The notes under the pieces were generated by a model. That model was not told where the DNA came from and did not search any database. It saw only the letters and a program-made list of their open reading frames with translations. A stretch of 64,000 bases of DNA from positions 186,001 through 250,000 of the forward strand of contig NZ_OMOI01000001.1 of the NCBI RefSeq assembly GCF_900302485.1. Reading direction: 5' to 3'. This document shows, in pieces, positions 41,142-51,149 of the stretch. Position numbers and translations under genes: made by a program. The stretch comes from Aliiroseovarius pelagivivens (GTDB lineage: Bacteria > Pseudomonadota > Alphaproteobacteria > Rhodobacterales > Rhodobacteraceae). The stretch's first letter is position 1; each line of letters starts with the position of its first letter.

Positions 41142-42308
41142 ATGTCACGACAGAACTACACCTTCACTTCGGAAAGTGTGTCCGAAGGCCACCCAGATAA
41201 AGTTTGCGACCGGATTTCAGACGCTGTGCTGGATGCGTTCCTAGCGGAAGAGCCGCACGCACGCGTCGCATGCGAAACCTTTGCCACCAGCGGCATGGTT
41301 GTCATCGGCGGCGAAGTCGGATTGTCCGACCCAGAGCGCCTCAAAGTGATGATGGGCTCGATCGCGCAGATCGCCCGCGACTGCATTCGCGACATTGGGT
41401 ACGAGCAGGAACAATTCCACTGGAACACCTGCCGGGTTATGAATTTCCTGCACGAACAGTCGGCCCATATCGCCCAGGGCGTGGACCGTGATGGCGCAGG
41501 CGATCAGGGGATCATGTTCGGCTATGCTGTGAATGAAACACCCGAACTGATGCCCGCCCCGATTCAGTATGCGCACGCTATTCTGAAGCGCCTTGCTGAG
41601 GTGCGTAAAAACGGAACCGAGCCGACACTTGGCCCGGATGCGAAATCGCAACTCTCGCTGCGGTATGAAGATGGCAAACCGGTCGAGGTCACCTCGATCG
41701 TGCTGTCCACCCAACACCTCGACGAATCCATGACCAGCGACGACGTACGCGCCGTGGTCGAGCCCTACATTCGCGAAGTCGTTCCATCCGACTGGATCAA
41801 CGGTGGCACGGAATGGCACGTGAACCCGACTGGCAAGTTTGTGATCGGCGGGCCGGATGGTGACGCGGGTCTGACAGGCCGCAAGATCATCGTCGACACC
41901 TATGGCGGTGCAGCCCCGCATGGCGGCGGTGCATTCTCGGGTAAAGATCCGACGAAAGTGGACCGCTCGGCCGCTTACGCTGCGCGCTATCTTGCGAAAA
42001 ACATCGTTGCCGCCGGCATGGCCGAACGCTGCACCCTGCAGCTGTCCTATGCCATCGGCGTGGCCAAACCCTTGTCGATCTATGTCGACACGCACGGCAC
42101 CGGTGAAGTGGATGAAGCAGGTATCGAACGTGCCGTAGCGCAGGTCATGGACCTGACCCCGCGCGGCATTCGCGAGCATCTGGGCCTGAACAAGCCAATC
42201 TTCGAGCGCACCGCCGCTTACGGTCACTTTGGCCGTGCCCCCGAGGCCGATGGTGGCTTCAGCTGGGAAAAAGTTGATCTGGTTGAGAAGTTGAAAAAAG
42301 CCGTCTGA
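41142..42308 (+). CDS. metK: S-adenosylmethionine synthase
   Basis: A 388-residue MetK of normal length, starting [27 protein letters not shown], with the ATP-binding [31 protein letters not shown] (P-loop-like signature) and [19 protein letters not shown]. It makes SAM from methionine and ATP. Its expression is probably repressed by its own product through the riboswitch that occludes its ribosome-binding site. A strong terminator follows. Confidence 0.98.
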   Translation: MSRQNYTFTSESVSEGHPDKVCDRISDAVLDAFLAEEPHARVACETFATSGMVVIGGEVGLSDPERLKVMMGSIAQIARDCIRDIGYEQEQFHWNTCRVMNFLHEQSAHIAQGVDRDGAGDQGIMFGYAVNETPELMPAPIQYAHAILKRLAEVRKNGTEPTLGPDAKSQLSLRYEDGKPVEVTSIVLSTQHLDESMTSDDVRAVVEPYIREVVPSDWINGGTEWHVNPTGKFVIGGPDGDAGLTGRKIIVDTYGGAAPHGGGAFSGKDPTKVDRSAAYAARYLAKNIVAAGMAERCTLQLSYAIGVAKPLSIYVDTHGTGEVDEAGIERAVAQVMDLTPRGIREHLGLNKPIFERTAAYGHFGRAPEADGGFSWEKVDLVEKLKKAV

Positions 42309-42327
42309 TCTAAAACCAATACTACCA

Positions 42328-42362
42328 AAAGGGCGGGCCGTCACTTGACGCGCCCGCCCTTT
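42328..42362 (+). terminator. Terminator of metK
   Basis: Perfect 11-bp arms AAAGGGCGGGC (42328-42338) and GCCCGCCCTTT (42352-42362), with inner CGTCA/TGACG pairing, form a stem of about 16 bp, 19 bases past the metK stop. Confidence 0.9.
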
Positions 42363-42381
42363 GCATTGCATAGGCGCGGCC

Positions 42382-43110
42382 ATGACCCAAGATGATGCAT
42401 CGCAAAACAAACACCGCTCGGGCGCGCCATGGCGCAATTTCTATGGCCGTCTGAAAGGCAAAGGGCTGCGCGACAGCCAGCAGACCTATCTGGACGAGGA
42501 TCTGGCAGCACTCAGCCCTGGCGCTGTCGGCTGGGAGGAAAATCCCGACCGCACGCCGTTGGACCTGAAGGCGCTGTTCGGTGACAAACCCGTCTGGCTG
42601 GAAACTGGTTTCGGCGGCGGCGAGCATATGGTTCATCAGGCCGCCACCTATCCCGATATGGGCATCATCGGCTGCGAGCCCTATATCAACGGCGTCGCCA
42701 TGCTTTTGGGCAAGATCCGTGATGCAGGCTGCGAAAACGTCGCGGTGCATCCGGGGGACGTGCGCGATCTTTTCGATGTGCTTCCGCCCGAAAGCATCGA
42801 CAAGGCGTTTCTGCTCTATCCCGACCCGTGGCCCAAGAAACGTCACCACCGCCGCCGCTTTGTGACGCCGGAATACCTTGAACCTTTCCACAAGGTCCTG
42901 AAACCCGGTGCCGAGTTCCGCGTTGCCACCGACATTCCCGACTATGTGCGCCAAACGCTGGAAGAAGTCCCGCGCGCGGGCTTCGAATGGCTGGGCGAAT
43001 GCGCCGATGACTGGCGCACCCCGTGGAGCGACTGGATTTCAACCCGCTACGAACAAAAGGCGCTGCGTGAAGGCCGGAAGCCGCATTACATGACCTTCCG
43101 CCGGATCTGA
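42382..43110 (+). CDS. trmB: tRNA (guanine-N7)-methyltransferase
   Basis: A 242-residue SAM-dependent methyltransferase of the TrmB family: SAM site LETGFGGGEHMVHQA, the catalytic loop LLYPDPWPKKRHHRRRFV and the C-terminal STRYEQKALREGR. It makes m7G46 in tRNA. The ATG at 42382 (MTQDDASQNKHRSGAPWRNFYGRLKGK) matches the long N-terminal arm seen in Alphaproteobacteria. It lies 20 bases after the metK terminator and is probably independently transcribed. Confidence 0.95.
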   Translation: MTQDDASQNKHRSGAPWRNFYGRLKGKGLRDSQQTYLDEDLAALSPGAVGWEENPDRTPLDLKALFGDKPVWLETGFGGGEHMVHQAATYPDMGIIGCEPYINGVAMLLGKIRDAGCENVAVHPGDVRDLFDVLPPESIDKAFLLYPDPWPKKRHHRRRFVTPEYLEPFHKVLKPGAEFRVATDIPDYVRQTLEEVPRAGFEWLGECADDWRTPWSDWISTRYEQKALREGRKPHYMTFRRI

Positions 43111-43198
43111 TCGTACTGGGCTTGCCTTCAAGCCCAATTGCTCTGGCCTCGCTGGAATGTCTGCGCTATCAGGGCTGCAAGACTAAAGGAGAACGCCC

Positions 43199-44551
43199 AT
43201 GTCCGGCCACGGCCCCGCCATCCCCATGACCGCCCGCAAATCCGGCCCTCTGAAGGGCACGGCCAATGTGCCGGGGGACAAGTCGATCAGCCACCGCTCG
43301 CTGATCCTTGGAGCCATGGCCGTGGGCGAGACCAACATTACGGGCCTTTTGGAAGGCGAAGACGTACTGGGAACAGCCGACGCAATGCGTGCCTTTGGTG
43401 CTGACGTCGAACGTCTGGGTGAGGGCGAATGGCGTGTGAATGGCGTCGGCGTCGGTGGCTTTGCTGAACCCGAGGACGTGATCGACTGCGGCAACGCGGG
43501 CACCGGTGTGCGTCTGATCATGGGCGCGATGGCGACCTCTCCGATCACGGCGACCTTCACGGGCGACGCATCCCTGCGTTCGCGCCCGATGGGCCGCGTG
43601 ACCGATCCCATCGCGCTGTTTGGCGCACAAAGCTATGGGCGCGAGGGTGGTCGCATCCCGATGACCATCGTCGGCGCACGCGAACCTGTCAACGTGACCT
43701 ACACCACGCCGATGGCTTCGGCGCAGGTGAAATCAGCCGTGCTGCTTGCTGGCCTGAACGTGCCGGGAAAGACCGTGGTGATCGAGAAAGAAGCCACCCG
43801 CGACCACACCGAACGGATGCTCGCGGGCTTTGGCGCTGAGATCACGGTCGAGGATACCGACGAGGGCCACAAGATCACTCTGACCGGCCAGCCCGAGTTG
43901 AAGCCGCAAACCATCACGGTTCCGCGCGACCCAAGCTCGGCTGCGTTCCCCGTTTGCGCGGCGCTAATCGTGCCCGGATCGGACGTGCTGGTCCCCAATA
44001 TCGGCCTGAACCCAACACGTGCGGGTCTGTTCTATACACTGCAAGACATGGGTGCCGACCTAAAGTTCGAGAACGAACGCCTTGAGGGCGGCGAGCCCGT
44101 CGCCGATCTGCGTGCGAAATACTCGCCCAACATGAAGGGCATCGTGGTTCCGCCGGAACGCGCGGCCAGCATGATCGACGAATACCCGATCCTGTCCGTC
44201 GTAGCGTCTTTTGCGACCGGCAAGACTGACATGCCCGGCGTGCACGAGCTGCGCGTGAAGGAAAGTGACCGGATCGATGCCATGGCCAAAGGCCTGCGCG
44301 CCGCTGGTATCACCGTGGACGAAGGCGAAGATTGGTGGAGCGTCGAGGGCCTTGGCCCCGATGGCGTCCCCGGTGGCTGCACTGTCGCCACTGTCTTGGA
44401 CCACCGCATAGCGATGAGCTTTGCTTGTCTGGGCTTCGCATCGCAAAAGCCGATCAATCTGGACGATGGTGGCCCCATCGCCACTAGCTTCCCGGTGTTC
44501 GAGCCGCTGATGTCTGGCCTTGGCGCGCAAATCGTACGCAGCAACGGATGA
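43199..44551 (+). CDS. aroA: 3-phosphoshikimate 1-carboxyvinyltransferase (EPSP synthase)
   Basis: A 450-residue enzyme with the substrate loop [39 protein letters not shown] (PEP/glyphosate site), MTSP-type [13 protein letters not shown] and the C-terminal [14 protein letters not shown]. The GNAGTG version with Ala in the loop is that of class II, glyphosate-tolerant-type enzymes common in Alphaproteobacteria. It performs the sixth step of aromatic amino-acid synthesis. AAGGAG precedes the ATG. Its stop overlaps the next membrane-protein gene by 4 bases, and cmk follows. Confidence 0.96.
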   Translation: MSGHGPAIPMTARKSGPLKGTANVPGDKSISHRSLILGAMAVGETNITGLLEGEDVLGTADAMRAFGADVERLGEGEWRVNGVGVGGFAEPEDVIDCGNAGTGVRLIMGAMATSPITATFTGDASLRSRPMGRVTDPIALFGAQSYGREGGRIPMTIVGAREPVNVTYTTPMASAQVKSAVLLAGLNVPGKTVVIEKEATRDHTERMLAGFGAEITVEDTDEGHKITLTGQPELKPQTITVPRDPSSAAFPVCAALIVPGSDVLVPNIGLNPTRAGLFYTLQDMGADLKFENERLEGGEPVADLRAKYSPNMKGIVVPPERAASMIDEYPILSVVASFATGKTDMPGVHELRVKESDRIDAMAKGLRAAGITVDEGEDWWSVEGLGPDGVPGGCTVATVLDHRIAMSFACLGFASQKPINLDDGGPIATSFPVFEPLMSGLGAQIVRSNG

Positions 44552-45069
44552 GCTTGAAACGGACCTTCTGGGCGGTGTTTGCCGCGATGGTGCTTGTGTA
44601 TTGCGCCATGGTGCTTTGGTCTTTGCCGATCATCATGAGCGACGCGAACGGGTTGATGCCGTTTGATTTGCGACCGAGCGGATATACCACCGAAGAGGCA
44701 CGCGCTTTTCTGGCAGCCCTCAGCGAAAACGGCAGGGCCCATTATCTGGGTGTCCAACATAAGCTGGATACTCTTTACCCCGGATTGATGGCCGTCTCTT
44801 TGATCCTTGCCTATCTTTTGCTGTTTCCAACGAAGTGGGCCGCGGGGTTTTCGGTCCTTGCTGTTCTGGCCGCTGTTTTTGACTGGAATGAAAACGGTGC
44901 CGTGGCGGATCTATTGCGTCTGGGTGCTGAAGGGATTGATGAAGAAGTTGTCTCGATCGCGGCGCTGTTCACCATGTTGAAATCGGGCTTTGTGTCCGTC
45001 GCAATGACCATACTTCTTGTCGGAGTTGCCGGAATGATGTGGCGTCGTTGGAGAGGACAATTGGCATGA
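44548..45069 (+). CDS. Four-helix membrane protein between aroA and cmk
   Basis: A 173-residue integral membrane protein with hydrophobic stretches near residues 7-30 ([20 protein letters not shown]), 77-95 ([14 protein letters not shown]), 97-112 ([14 protein letters not shown]) and 140-163 ([19 protein letters not shown]). A periplasmic or cytosolic loop of about 45 residues separates helices 1 and 2. The gene overlaps aroA and cmk by 4 bases each (both ATGA), so it is translated with them. I do not recognise a functional family. Confidence 0.75.
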   Translation: MSLKRTFWAVFAAMVLVYCAMVLWSLPIIMSDANGLMPFDLRPSGYTTEEARAFLAALSENGRAHYLGVQHKLDTLYPGLMAVSLILAYLLLFPTKWAAGFSVLAVLAAVFDWNENGAVADLLRLGAEGIDEEVVSIAALFTMLKSGFVSVAMTILLVGVAGMMWRRWRGQLA

Positions 45070-45668
45070 CATTCATCGTAGCAATTGACGGCCCTGCCGC
45101 TGCGGGCAAGGGGACAATTTCCAAAGCAGTCGCTGCACATTTCGGATTTGCGCATCTGGATACCGGCCTGCTTTATCGTGCCGTTGGGGCGAAGACCCTG
45201 ACGGGTGCTGATCCGATTGACGCCGCCAAGACGCTAACCCCTGCAGATATGCAAGGCGATCTGCGCACGCCCGACGTAGCGCAGGCGGCCTCGAAAGTCG
45301 CTGTGATTGCCGAGGTGCGCGCCGCGCTTGTGGACTTCCAGCGCAGTTTCGCTGCTTGTGACGGTGGTGCGGTGCTGGATGGGCGCGATATCGGCACGGT
45401 GATCTGCCCGAGCGCAGACGTGAAGCTTTTCGTCACAGCCAGCGCCGAAGTGCGTGCCGAGCGCCGTTTTTTAGAGCTCTCCGCCAAAGACCACGATGTC
45501 ACCCGTGAGCAAGTGTTGGCCGACGTGATCGCCCGCGACAAACGTGACAGCGAACGGGAAGAGGCGCCTTTGAAACCCGCCGCGGATGCAGTGATCATCG
45601 ACACATCTGACCTGTCGATCGAGGACGCCGTTGCGCGGGCTGTCGCCCAGATTGACGCCAAGCGCTGA
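45066..45668 (+). CDS. cmk: Cytidylate kinase
   Basis: A 200-residue (d)CMP kinase starting [39 protein letters not shown], with the P-loop GPAAAGKGT, the NMP-binding [23 protein letters not shown] and the lid [20 protein letters not shown]. It phosphorylates CMP and dCMP. The ATG at 45066 overlaps the upstream membrane-protein gene by 4 bases. The aroA-cmk-rpsA-ihfB order here is the common bacterial one, with two extra genes. Confidence 0.96.
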   Translation: MTFIVAIDGPAAAGKGTISKAVAAHFGFAHLDTGLLYRAVGAKTLTGADPIDAAKTLTPADMQGDLRTPDVAQAASKVAVIAEVRAALVDFQRSFAACDGGAVLDGRDIGTVICPSADVKLFVTASAEVRAERRFLELSAKDHDVTREQVLADVIARDKRDSEREEAPLKPAADAVIIDTSDLSIEDAVARAVAQIDAKR

Positions 45669-45742
45669 CATCATCCTCACCACACTGTGCATCGTATGTG
45701 ACACCGGGCCGGGCTATGCTGGACATAGACGGAGGTGCCCGA

Positions 45743-46279
45743 ATGCACAGTGCGAAAACCCTGATCCTTGCCGCAATGCTGGCCATTGCCAGCCATCTGC
45801 CCGCGCTTGCGCAAGAGCAGAGCGAACCGCCTATGACCTACGAGCGGATCGGGCGAATTCTGGCCGCGATTGATCCCGAGCTTCAGCCGCAGGGTAATGG
45901 GTTTCAGGTGGTCATTTCTGGCGTGCCGATGGTTGTGGTCACCGATCCGGCGGCGGATCGGATGCGGGCTATGGTGCGGATCGGGCCTGCTGGCGCAATG
46001 GACGAAGCGTTGATGCAGCGGATGTTGCAAGCCAATTTCGATGCGGTGCTGGATGCGCGCTATGCGGTTGCAGGCGGTCAGATCTGGTCGGTTTTCATTC
46101 ACCCGCTGTCTCCGCTTGAAACGCGGCAGTTCGTGTCGGGCCTGACCCAGACGGTTGTGGCTGCTCAAAGCTTTGGCACCGGCTTTACGGGTGGTAGCGT
46201 TCAGTTCGGTGGCGGCGACAGCAATGCCTTGCAGCAAGAGCTGATCGAGCAACTTGAGAAGAAGGGCATCCCGCTGTAA
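45743..46279 (+). CDS. Secreted protein of unknown function
   Basis: A 178-residue protein from ATG 45743 with GGAGG upstream. The signal peptide (KTLILAAMLAIASHLPALAQ) is followed by a mixed alpha/beta mature domain (MTYERIGRILAAIDPELQPQGNGFQVVISGVPMVVVTDPAADRMRAMVRIG ... RMLQANFDAVLDARYAVAGGQIWSVFIHPLS) whose pattern of helix, strands and a central amphipathic helix recalls secretion-chaperone-like (YbjN/CesT) folds. The C-terminus is Gly-rich then helical. A periplasmic role is likely; the function is unknown. It lies between cmk and rpsA and ends before a terminator. Confidence 0.65.
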   Translation: MHSAKTLILAAMLAIASHLPALAQEQSEPPMTYERIGRILAAIDPELQPQGNGFQVVISGVPMVVVTDPAADRMRAMVRIGPAGAMDEALMQRMLQANFDAVLDARYAVAGGQIWSVFIHPLSPLETRQFVSGLTQTVVAAQSFGTGFTGGSVQFGGGDSNALQQELIEQLEKKGIPL

Positions 46280-46371
46280 CCACGCGGAATGCCCTTGATT
46301 TACAGGCAGAATCCCCGTAAATCCCGCCCTGTCGACAAGGTGCAATTGCCGCGACACAGGGGAAATCGAGC

Positions 46372-46400
46372 AGGGCCGAGGCTTCGGCCCTCTTTGTTTT
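46372..46400 (+). terminator. Terminator between the secreted-protein gene and rpsA
   Basis: AGGGCCGA (46372-46379) and TCGGCCCT (46384-46391) form a perfect stem with loop GGCT, followed by CTTTGTTTT. It lies about 100 bases upstream of rpsA, so it ends the previous transcript; a role as an rpsA leader attenuator is less likely. Confidence 0.8.
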
Positions 46401-46492
46401 GCGTCTAACCTGTTGACCAAATTGGAAAATCCAAGACCGGCGGAGACAACCGCTCGGCCCGTGAAAATGACTGTAAAGGAATGAAACGCCAC

Positions 46493-48166
46493 ATGGCTAA
46501 CGTATCAATGGAGGAATTCGAAGCCCTCCTTAATGAAAGCTTCGAAATGGACACGCCCGCCGAGGGTTCTGTTGTCAAAGGCAAAGTCATCGCTGTTGAA
46601 GCTGGCCAAGCCATCATCGACGTAGGCTACAAGATGGAAGGCCGCGTTGATCTGAAAGAATTCGCAAACCCGGGTGAAGCCCCTGAAATCGCCGTTGGCG
46701 ACGAAGTGGAAGTCTACCTGCGCGCGGCTGAAAACGCCCGCGGTGAAGCCGTTATCTCGCGTGAGATGGCCCGCCGTGAAGAAGCATGGGACCGCCTGGA
46801 AAAAGCATACGCAGACGATGCACGCGTCGAAGGCGCGATCTTCGGTCGCGTCAAAGGCGGCTTCACCGTCGATCTGGGCGGCGCTGTTGCGTTCCTGCCC
46901 GGTTCGCAGGTTGACGTACGCCCCGTACGTGACGCTGGCCCGCTGATGGGTCTGAAGCAGCCGTTCCAGATCCTGAAAATGGACCGTCGCCGTGGCAACA
47001 TCGTTGTTTCGCGTCGCGCTATCCTGGAAGAATCGCGTGCCGAGCAGCGTGCCGAAGTCATCGGCAATCTGTCGGAAGGCCAAGCAGTTGACGGCGTCGT
47101 CAAGAACATCACCGAATACGGTGCGTTCGTTGACCTCGGCGGTGTTGACGGCCTGCTGCACGTCACCGACATGGCATGGCGCCGTGTAAACCACCCGTCC
47201 GAGATCCTGACGATCGGCGAAACCATCAAGGTTCAGGTCATCAAGATCAACAAAGAAACCCACCGCATCAGCCTGGGCATGAAGCAGCTGCAGGACGATC
47301 CGTGGGATCTGGTTTCTGGCAAGTACCCGCTGGAATCGGTGCACACTGGCCGCGTGACCAACATCACCGACTACGGTGCATTCGTCGAGCTGGAGCCGGG
47401 TGTCGAGGGTCTGGTACACGTTTCGGAAATGTCGTGGACCAAGAAGAACGTACACCCCGGCAAGATCGTTTCGACCTCGCAAGAAGTCGAAGTCATGGTT
47501 CTGGAAATCGACGGCGCCAAGCGTCGCGTGTCTCTGGGTCTGAAGCAGACCATGCGCAACCCGTGGGAAGTGTTTGCAGAGACACACCCCGAGGGCACCG
47601 AGGTCGAAGGCGAAGTCAAGAACATCACCGAATTCGGTCTGTTCATTGGTCTCGACGGCGAAATCGACGGCATGGTTCACCTGTCGGACATCTCGTGGGA
47701 CCAGCGTGGCGAAGAAGCCATTCAGGACTTCAAGAAGGGCGACATCGTCAAAGCCGTTGTTTCGGAAGTTGACACCGACAAAGAGCGTATCTCGCTGTCG
47801 ATCAAAGCTCTGGACGGCGACCCCTTCGCAGAAGCCGTTGGCGGCGTGAAGCGTGGCTCGATCATCACTGTTGAAGTGACTGCAATCGAAGATGGCGGTA
47901 TCGAAGTCGAGTATGAAGGCATGAAGTCCTTCATCCGTCGCTCGGACCTGTCGCGTGACCGCTCTGAACAGCGCCCCGAGCGTTTCCAGGTTGGTGACAA
48001 GCTGGACGTTCGCGTGACCAACGTCGACTCGAAATCGCGTCGTCTGGGTCTGTCGATCAAAGCTCGCGAGATCGCAGAAGAGAAAGAAGCCGTAGAACAG
48101 TATGGTTCGTCGGATTCGGGTGCATCGCTGGGTGATATCCTGGGCGCCGCTCTGAAGCAGGACTAA
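46493..48166 (+). CDS. rpsA: 30S ribosomal protein S1
   Basis: A 557-residue protein with six S1 (OB-fold) repeats beginning GSVVKGKVIAVEAGQAIIDVG, GAIFGRVKGGFTVDLGGAVAFLPGS, DGVVKNITEYGAFVDLGGVDGLLHVTDMAW, GRVTNITDYGAFVELEPGVEGLVHVSEMSW, GEVKNITEFGLFIGLDGEIDGMVHLSDISW and ITVEVTAIEDGGIEVEYEGMKSFI. It binds mRNA leaders on the ribosome. I prefer ATG 46493 (MANVSMEEFEALLNE); ATG 46481 lies directly on AAAGGA and would be too close to a ribosome-binding site. A terminator follows. Confidence 0.97.
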   Translation: MANVSMEEFEALLNESFEMDTPAEGSVVKGKVIAVEAGQAIIDVGYKMEGRVDLKEFANPGEAPEIAVGDEVEVYLRAAENARGEAVISREMARREEAWDRLEKAYADDARVEGAIFGRVKGGFTVDLGGAVAFLPGSQVDVRPVRDAGPLMGLKQPFQILKMDRRRGNIVVSRRAILEESRAEQRAEVIGNLSEGQAVDGVVKNITEYGAFVDLGGVDGLLHVTDMAWRRVNHPSEILTIGETIKVQVIKINKETHRISLGMKQLQDDPWDLVSGKYPLESVHTGRVTNITDYGAFVELEPGVEGLVHVSEMSWTKKNVHPGKIVSTSQEVEVMVLEIDGAKRRVSLGLKQTMRNPWEVFAETHPEGTEVEGEVKNITEFGLFIGLDGEIDGMVHLSDISWDQRGEEAIQDFKKGDIVKAVVSEVDTDKERISLSIKALDGDPFAEAVGGVKRGSIITVEVTAIEDGGIEVEYEGMKSFIRRSDLSRDRSEQRPERFQVGDKLDVRVTNVDSKSRRLGLSIKAREIAEEKEAVEQYGSSDSGASLGDILGAALKQD

Positions 48167-48188
48167 GTCCTAGCGCTTGAAAATTCTG

Positions 48189-48225
48189 GAACGGCCCTGC
48201 GCGATGCGTGGGGCCGTTCTGTTTT
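48189..48225 (+). terminator. Terminator of rpsA
   Basis: GAACGGCCC (48189-48197) and GGGCCGTTC (48211-48219) form a perfect 9-bp stem, followed by TGTTTT, starting 22 bases past the stop codon. Confidence 0.9.
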
Positions 48226-48441
48226 GGGCGGTGCGAATCACGTTTCTGCTTCGCGAGAGCTTCCAGACCGGAAACGATGTGCATTTGCAGCATGTGAATT
48301 TTCGCCCGGAAAACGGCCGAAATCCGTTTAATTTCCCCCAAGTTATGACCTAAGACTTGTATGCAGCGCTTTGGTTTGCTCCTATACTTCGACAGAATAA
48401 GGATGCAAAATCCATTAGATAGCCAATTTGGGGGGACCAGA

Positions 48442-48723
48442 ATGATCCGGTCTGAACTGATCCAGAAGATCGCGGATGAAAACCCGCACCTCTATCAGCG
48501 TGACGTTGAGCGCATTGTGAACACCATTTTCGAAGAGATCATTGAAGCCATGGCTCGTGGCGATCGGGTCGAACTGCGCGGCTTTGGCGCATTTTCGGTG
48601 AAGCAAAGAGATGCTCGTATTGGACGTAACCCGCGTACGGGCGAGTCGGTCCAAGTCGAAGAAAAGCATGTTCCGTTTTTCAAGACCGGCAAGCTGTTGC
48701 GGGATCGACTGAACGGCAAATAA
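48442..48723 (+). CDS. ihfB: Integration host factor subunit beta
   Basis: A 93-residue HU/IHF-family protein: [70 protein letters not shown], with the DNA-intercalating arm around the Pro of GRNPRTGE. Together with IhfA it bends DNA for recombination, replication and transcription. The position directly after rpsA is the classical one. A GGGGGGA tract precedes the ATG. It is followed 9 bases later by a lapA-like gene, so these share a transcript. Confidence 0.96.
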   Translation: MIRSELIQKIADENPHLYQRDVERIVNTIFEEIIEAMARGDRVELRGFGAFSVKQRDARIGRNPRTGESVQVEEKHVPFFKTGKLLRDRLNGK

Positions 48724-48732
48724 GAGGTCCAA

Positions 48733-49083
48733 ATGCGGTATATCCGTTACGCCTTTCTGGCGGCACTTGGTGTTGTGTTGATCACGGTGGCGCTGGCCAA
48801 CCGCGACAGTGTGACGTTGAATATTCTGCCCGGCGAATTGTCGGGTTTCTTGGGATGGAGCTGGTCCATCTCACTTCCGCTTTTCGTGATAATCTTTGGC
48901 AGCGTCGTGGCGGGTATCCTGATCGGCTTTGTCTGGGAATGGCTGCGTGAACACAAGCTGCGCGCGGAAGGTGCGCGTAACCGCCGCGAACGCGACCAAC
49001 TTGCGCGCGAGGTGAAAACCCTGCGTGAACCCAAGGCCCGCACCGGCGACGATGTTCTGGCCTTGTTGGACAAGACCAGCTGA
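48733..49083 (+). CDS. LapA-domain (lipopolysaccharide assembly protein A) protein
   Basis: A 116-residue membrane protein with two hydrophobic helices ([17 protein letters not shown] near 5-22, and [27 protein letters not shown] near 43-70), separated by the conserved [14 protein letters not shown] segment. A basic coiled C-terminus follows ([29 protein letters not shown]). LapA domain proteins are widespread next to ihfB; E. coli LapA regulates LPS synthesis with LapB. Its role here is inferred from family and position only. Confidence 0.85.
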   Translation: MRYIRYAFLAALGVVLITVALANRDSVTLNILPGELSGFLGWSWSISLPLFVIIFGSVVAGILIGFVWEWLREHKLRAEGARNRRERDQLAREVKTLREPKARTGDDVLALLDKTS

Positions 49084-49088
49084 AACAG

Positions 49089-49736
49089 ATGAACATCTCA
49101 GTTAAGATTTGCGGGTTAAAAGATCCCGCTCAGCTTGCGGCTGCGGTCGAGGCCGGCGCGCGCTATATCGGGTTCAATTTTTTCCCCAAAAGCCCGCGCT
49201 CGGTCACGGTCGCGCAGGCGGCCGAGCTGATGCTGGACGTCCCCATGGGCGTGGCGAAGGTTGCGCTGGTCGTGAACATGGACGATGCCGGGATCGAAGA
49301 GATCGTGAACGGTACTACGACGGACATGATCCAACTTCACGGCTCGGAAAGCCCGGAGCGCGTGGCCGAGGTCAAGGCGCGCTTTGGCCTGCCGGTGATC
49401 AAGGCCATCGGCATTGCCGGGCCAGACGATGTTGTGCAGATCGAGCAGTATGCCGGGGCTGCGGATCAGCTGCTGATCGACGCCAAGGCCCCCAAGGGTG
49501 CGGATCTGCCCGGCGGCAACGGAATCGCCTTCGACTGGCGTCTGGTGCAGCGCAAATACTGGCCCTGCCCATGGATGCTGGCAGGCGGCCTGACCCCAGA
49601 CAACGTGGCCGAGGCGATCCGTCTGACGGGCGCCAAGCAGGTGGACGTGTCCTCGGGCGTGGAAAGTGCGCCTGGTGTGAAAGATCCCGCCTTGGTGCGG
49701 GCGTTCATTTCGAACGCACTGTCTGCAACGGAATAG
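49089..49736 (+). CDS. trpF: Phosphoribosylanthranilate isomerase
   Basis: A 215-residue TIM-barrel enzyme: [109 protein letters not shown]. The catalytic Cys is in KICG and the Asp in LIDA. It converts PRA to CdRP in tryptophan synthesis. It starts 5 bases after the lapA-like stop, so it is joined to the ihfB unit, and trpB follows 104 bases downstream; trpA is not in the window. Confidence 0.95.
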   Translation: MNISVKICGLKDPAQLAAAVEAGARYIGFNFFPKSPRSVTVAQAAELMLDVPMGVAKVALVVNMDDAGIEEIVNGTTTDMIQLHGSESPERVAEVKARFGLPVIKAIGIAGPDDVVQIEQYAGAADQLLIDAKAPKGADLPGGNGIAFDWRLVQRKYWPCPWMLAGGLTPDNVAEAIRLTGAKQVDVSSGVESAPGVKDPALVRAFISNALSATE

Positions 49737-49840
49737 CGCTGCACGCTTGGCGCGATGGAAGCTCGTAGGGCTTAAAAACCGCTGGAAAACCACGCCCCCC
49801 CAATCTATGCAGGTGTGAAATGCGCAGAGCGGGGGGCACC

Positions 49841-51088
49841 ATGGCCAACGATCTTTTTAACAGCTTTATGAACGGTCCTGATGAAAAGGGCCGGTTTGGC
49901 GACTTCGGCGGACGCTTTGTGTCCGAGACACTGATGCCGCTGATCCTCGATCTCGAGGCCGAGTACGAGAAGGCTAAGACCGACGACAGTTTCTGGGCCG
50001 AGATGAACGATCTGTGGACCCACTATGTCGGCCGTCCCAGCCCGCTGTATTTCGCTGAAGGCCTGACCGAGCATCTGGGCGGCGCCAAGGTCTATATGAA
50101 GCGGGACGAGCTGAACCACACCGGCGCGCATAAGATCAACAACGTGCTGGGTCAGATCCTGCTGGCCCGCCGCATGGGCAAGACCCGCATCATCGCGGAA
50201 ACCGGTGCCGGTCAGCACGGCGTTGCCACAGCCACCGTCTGCGCCAAGTTCGGCCTGAAATGCATCGTTTATATGGGCGCCCATGACGTACAGCGTCAGG
50301 CCCCGAACGTGTTCCGTATGCGCCTTCTGGGGGCCGAGGTTGTGGCCGTCGAAAGCGGTCGCGGCACCTTGAAAGACGCGATGAACGACGCGCTGCGCGA
50401 TTGGGTGACGAACGTGGCCGACACGTTCTATTGCATTGGCACGGCGGCTGGTCCGCACCCCTATCCGGCCATGGTCCGCGACTTCCAGTCGATCATCGGC
50501 AAAGAAACCAAAGAGCAAATGCAGAAGGCCGAGGGCCGTTTGCCTGATACGATCATTGCGGCCATTGGTGGCGGCTCGAACGCCATCGGCCTGTTCTATC
50601 CGTTCCTTGACGATGACAGCGTGAACATCATTGGCGTCGAAGCCGGCGGCAAGGGTGTAAATGACGATATGGAGCATTGTGCATCCCTGACCGGCGGACG
50701 CCCCGGCGTGCTGCATGGCAACCGCACTTTCCTGCTGCAGGATGATGATGGGCAGATCCTGGACGGCTACTCGATCTCGGCAGGTTTGGACTATCCGGGC
50801 ATCGGGCCGGAACATAGCTGGCTGCACGAAATTGGCCGCGCCGAGTATGTGGCGATCACCGACAAGGAAGCGCTGGACGCGTTCCAGTTGTGCTGCTCGA
50901 CCGAGGGCATCATCCCCGCGCTGGAACCCTGCCACGCACTGGCCCACGTCGCGAAGATCGCGCCGAAGCTGCCGAAGGATCACATTATCTGCATGAACAT
51001 GTGCGGACGTGGCGACAAGGACATCTTCACCGTCGCCAAATATCTGGGCTTTGATATGTCGGATACCGAAGGGCGCGACGCGGATTAA
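49841..51088 (+). CDS. trpB: Tryptophan synthase beta chain
   Basis: A 415-residue PLP enzyme: the PLP Lys is in [43 protein letters not shown], and the phosphate-binding GGGSNAIG is in [16 protein letters not shown]. It condenses indole and serine to tryptophan and pairs with TrpA. I choose ATG 49841 ([20 protein letters not shown]), preceded by GGGGGG, over the upstream in-frame start. The 16-bp palindrome CGCGGATTAATCCGCG covers its stop codon, and a terminator follows. Confidence 0.97.
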   Translation: MANDLFNSFMNGPDEKGRFGDFGGRFVSETLMPLILDLEAEYEKAKTDDSFWAEMNDLWTHYVGRPSPLYFAEGLTEHLGGAKVYMKRDELNHTGAHKINNVLGQILLARRMGKTRIIAETGAGQHGVATATVCAKFGLKCIVYMGAHDVQRQAPNVFRMRLLGAEVVAVESGRGTLKDAMNDALRDWVTNVADTFYCIGTAAGPHPYPAMVRDFQSIIGKETKEQMQKAEGRLPDTIIAAIGGGSNAIGLFYPFLDDDSVNIIGVEAGGKGVNDDMEHCASLTGGRPGVLHGNRTFLLQDDDGQILDGYSISAGLDYPGIGPEHSWLHEIGRAEYVAITDKEALDAFQLCCSTEGIIPALEPCHALAHVAKIAPKLPKDHIICMNMCGRGDKDIFTVAKYLGFDMSDTEGRDAD

Positions 51089-51112
51089 TCCGCGCCCTTG
51101 TTGAACGAATGC

Positions 51113-51140
51113 CGGGCCGTCCAGTTTGGGCGGCCCGTTT
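51113..51140 (+). terminator. Terminator between trpB and the convergent hydrolase
   Basis: CGGGCCG (51113-51119) and CGGCCCG (51131-51137) form a 7-bp stem, extended by TCC/GGG, and are followed by TTTCCGTTT in the trpB direction. Confidence 0.75.
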
Positions 51141-51149
51141 CCGTTTGCC

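Noticed and set aside
41241..42437. Antisense frame of 398 codons over metK
   Set aside because: It lies on the opposite strand of a complete metK and has no ribosome-binding site or family motif.
46372..46480. Regulatory RNA leader of rpsA
   Set aside because: The hairpin plus T-rich tail reads as a simple terminator of the upstream gene, and no known leader motif is visible.
46505..47680. Long antisense frame of 391 codons over rpsA
   Set aside because: It mirrors the six S1 repeats of rpsA and has no independent features.
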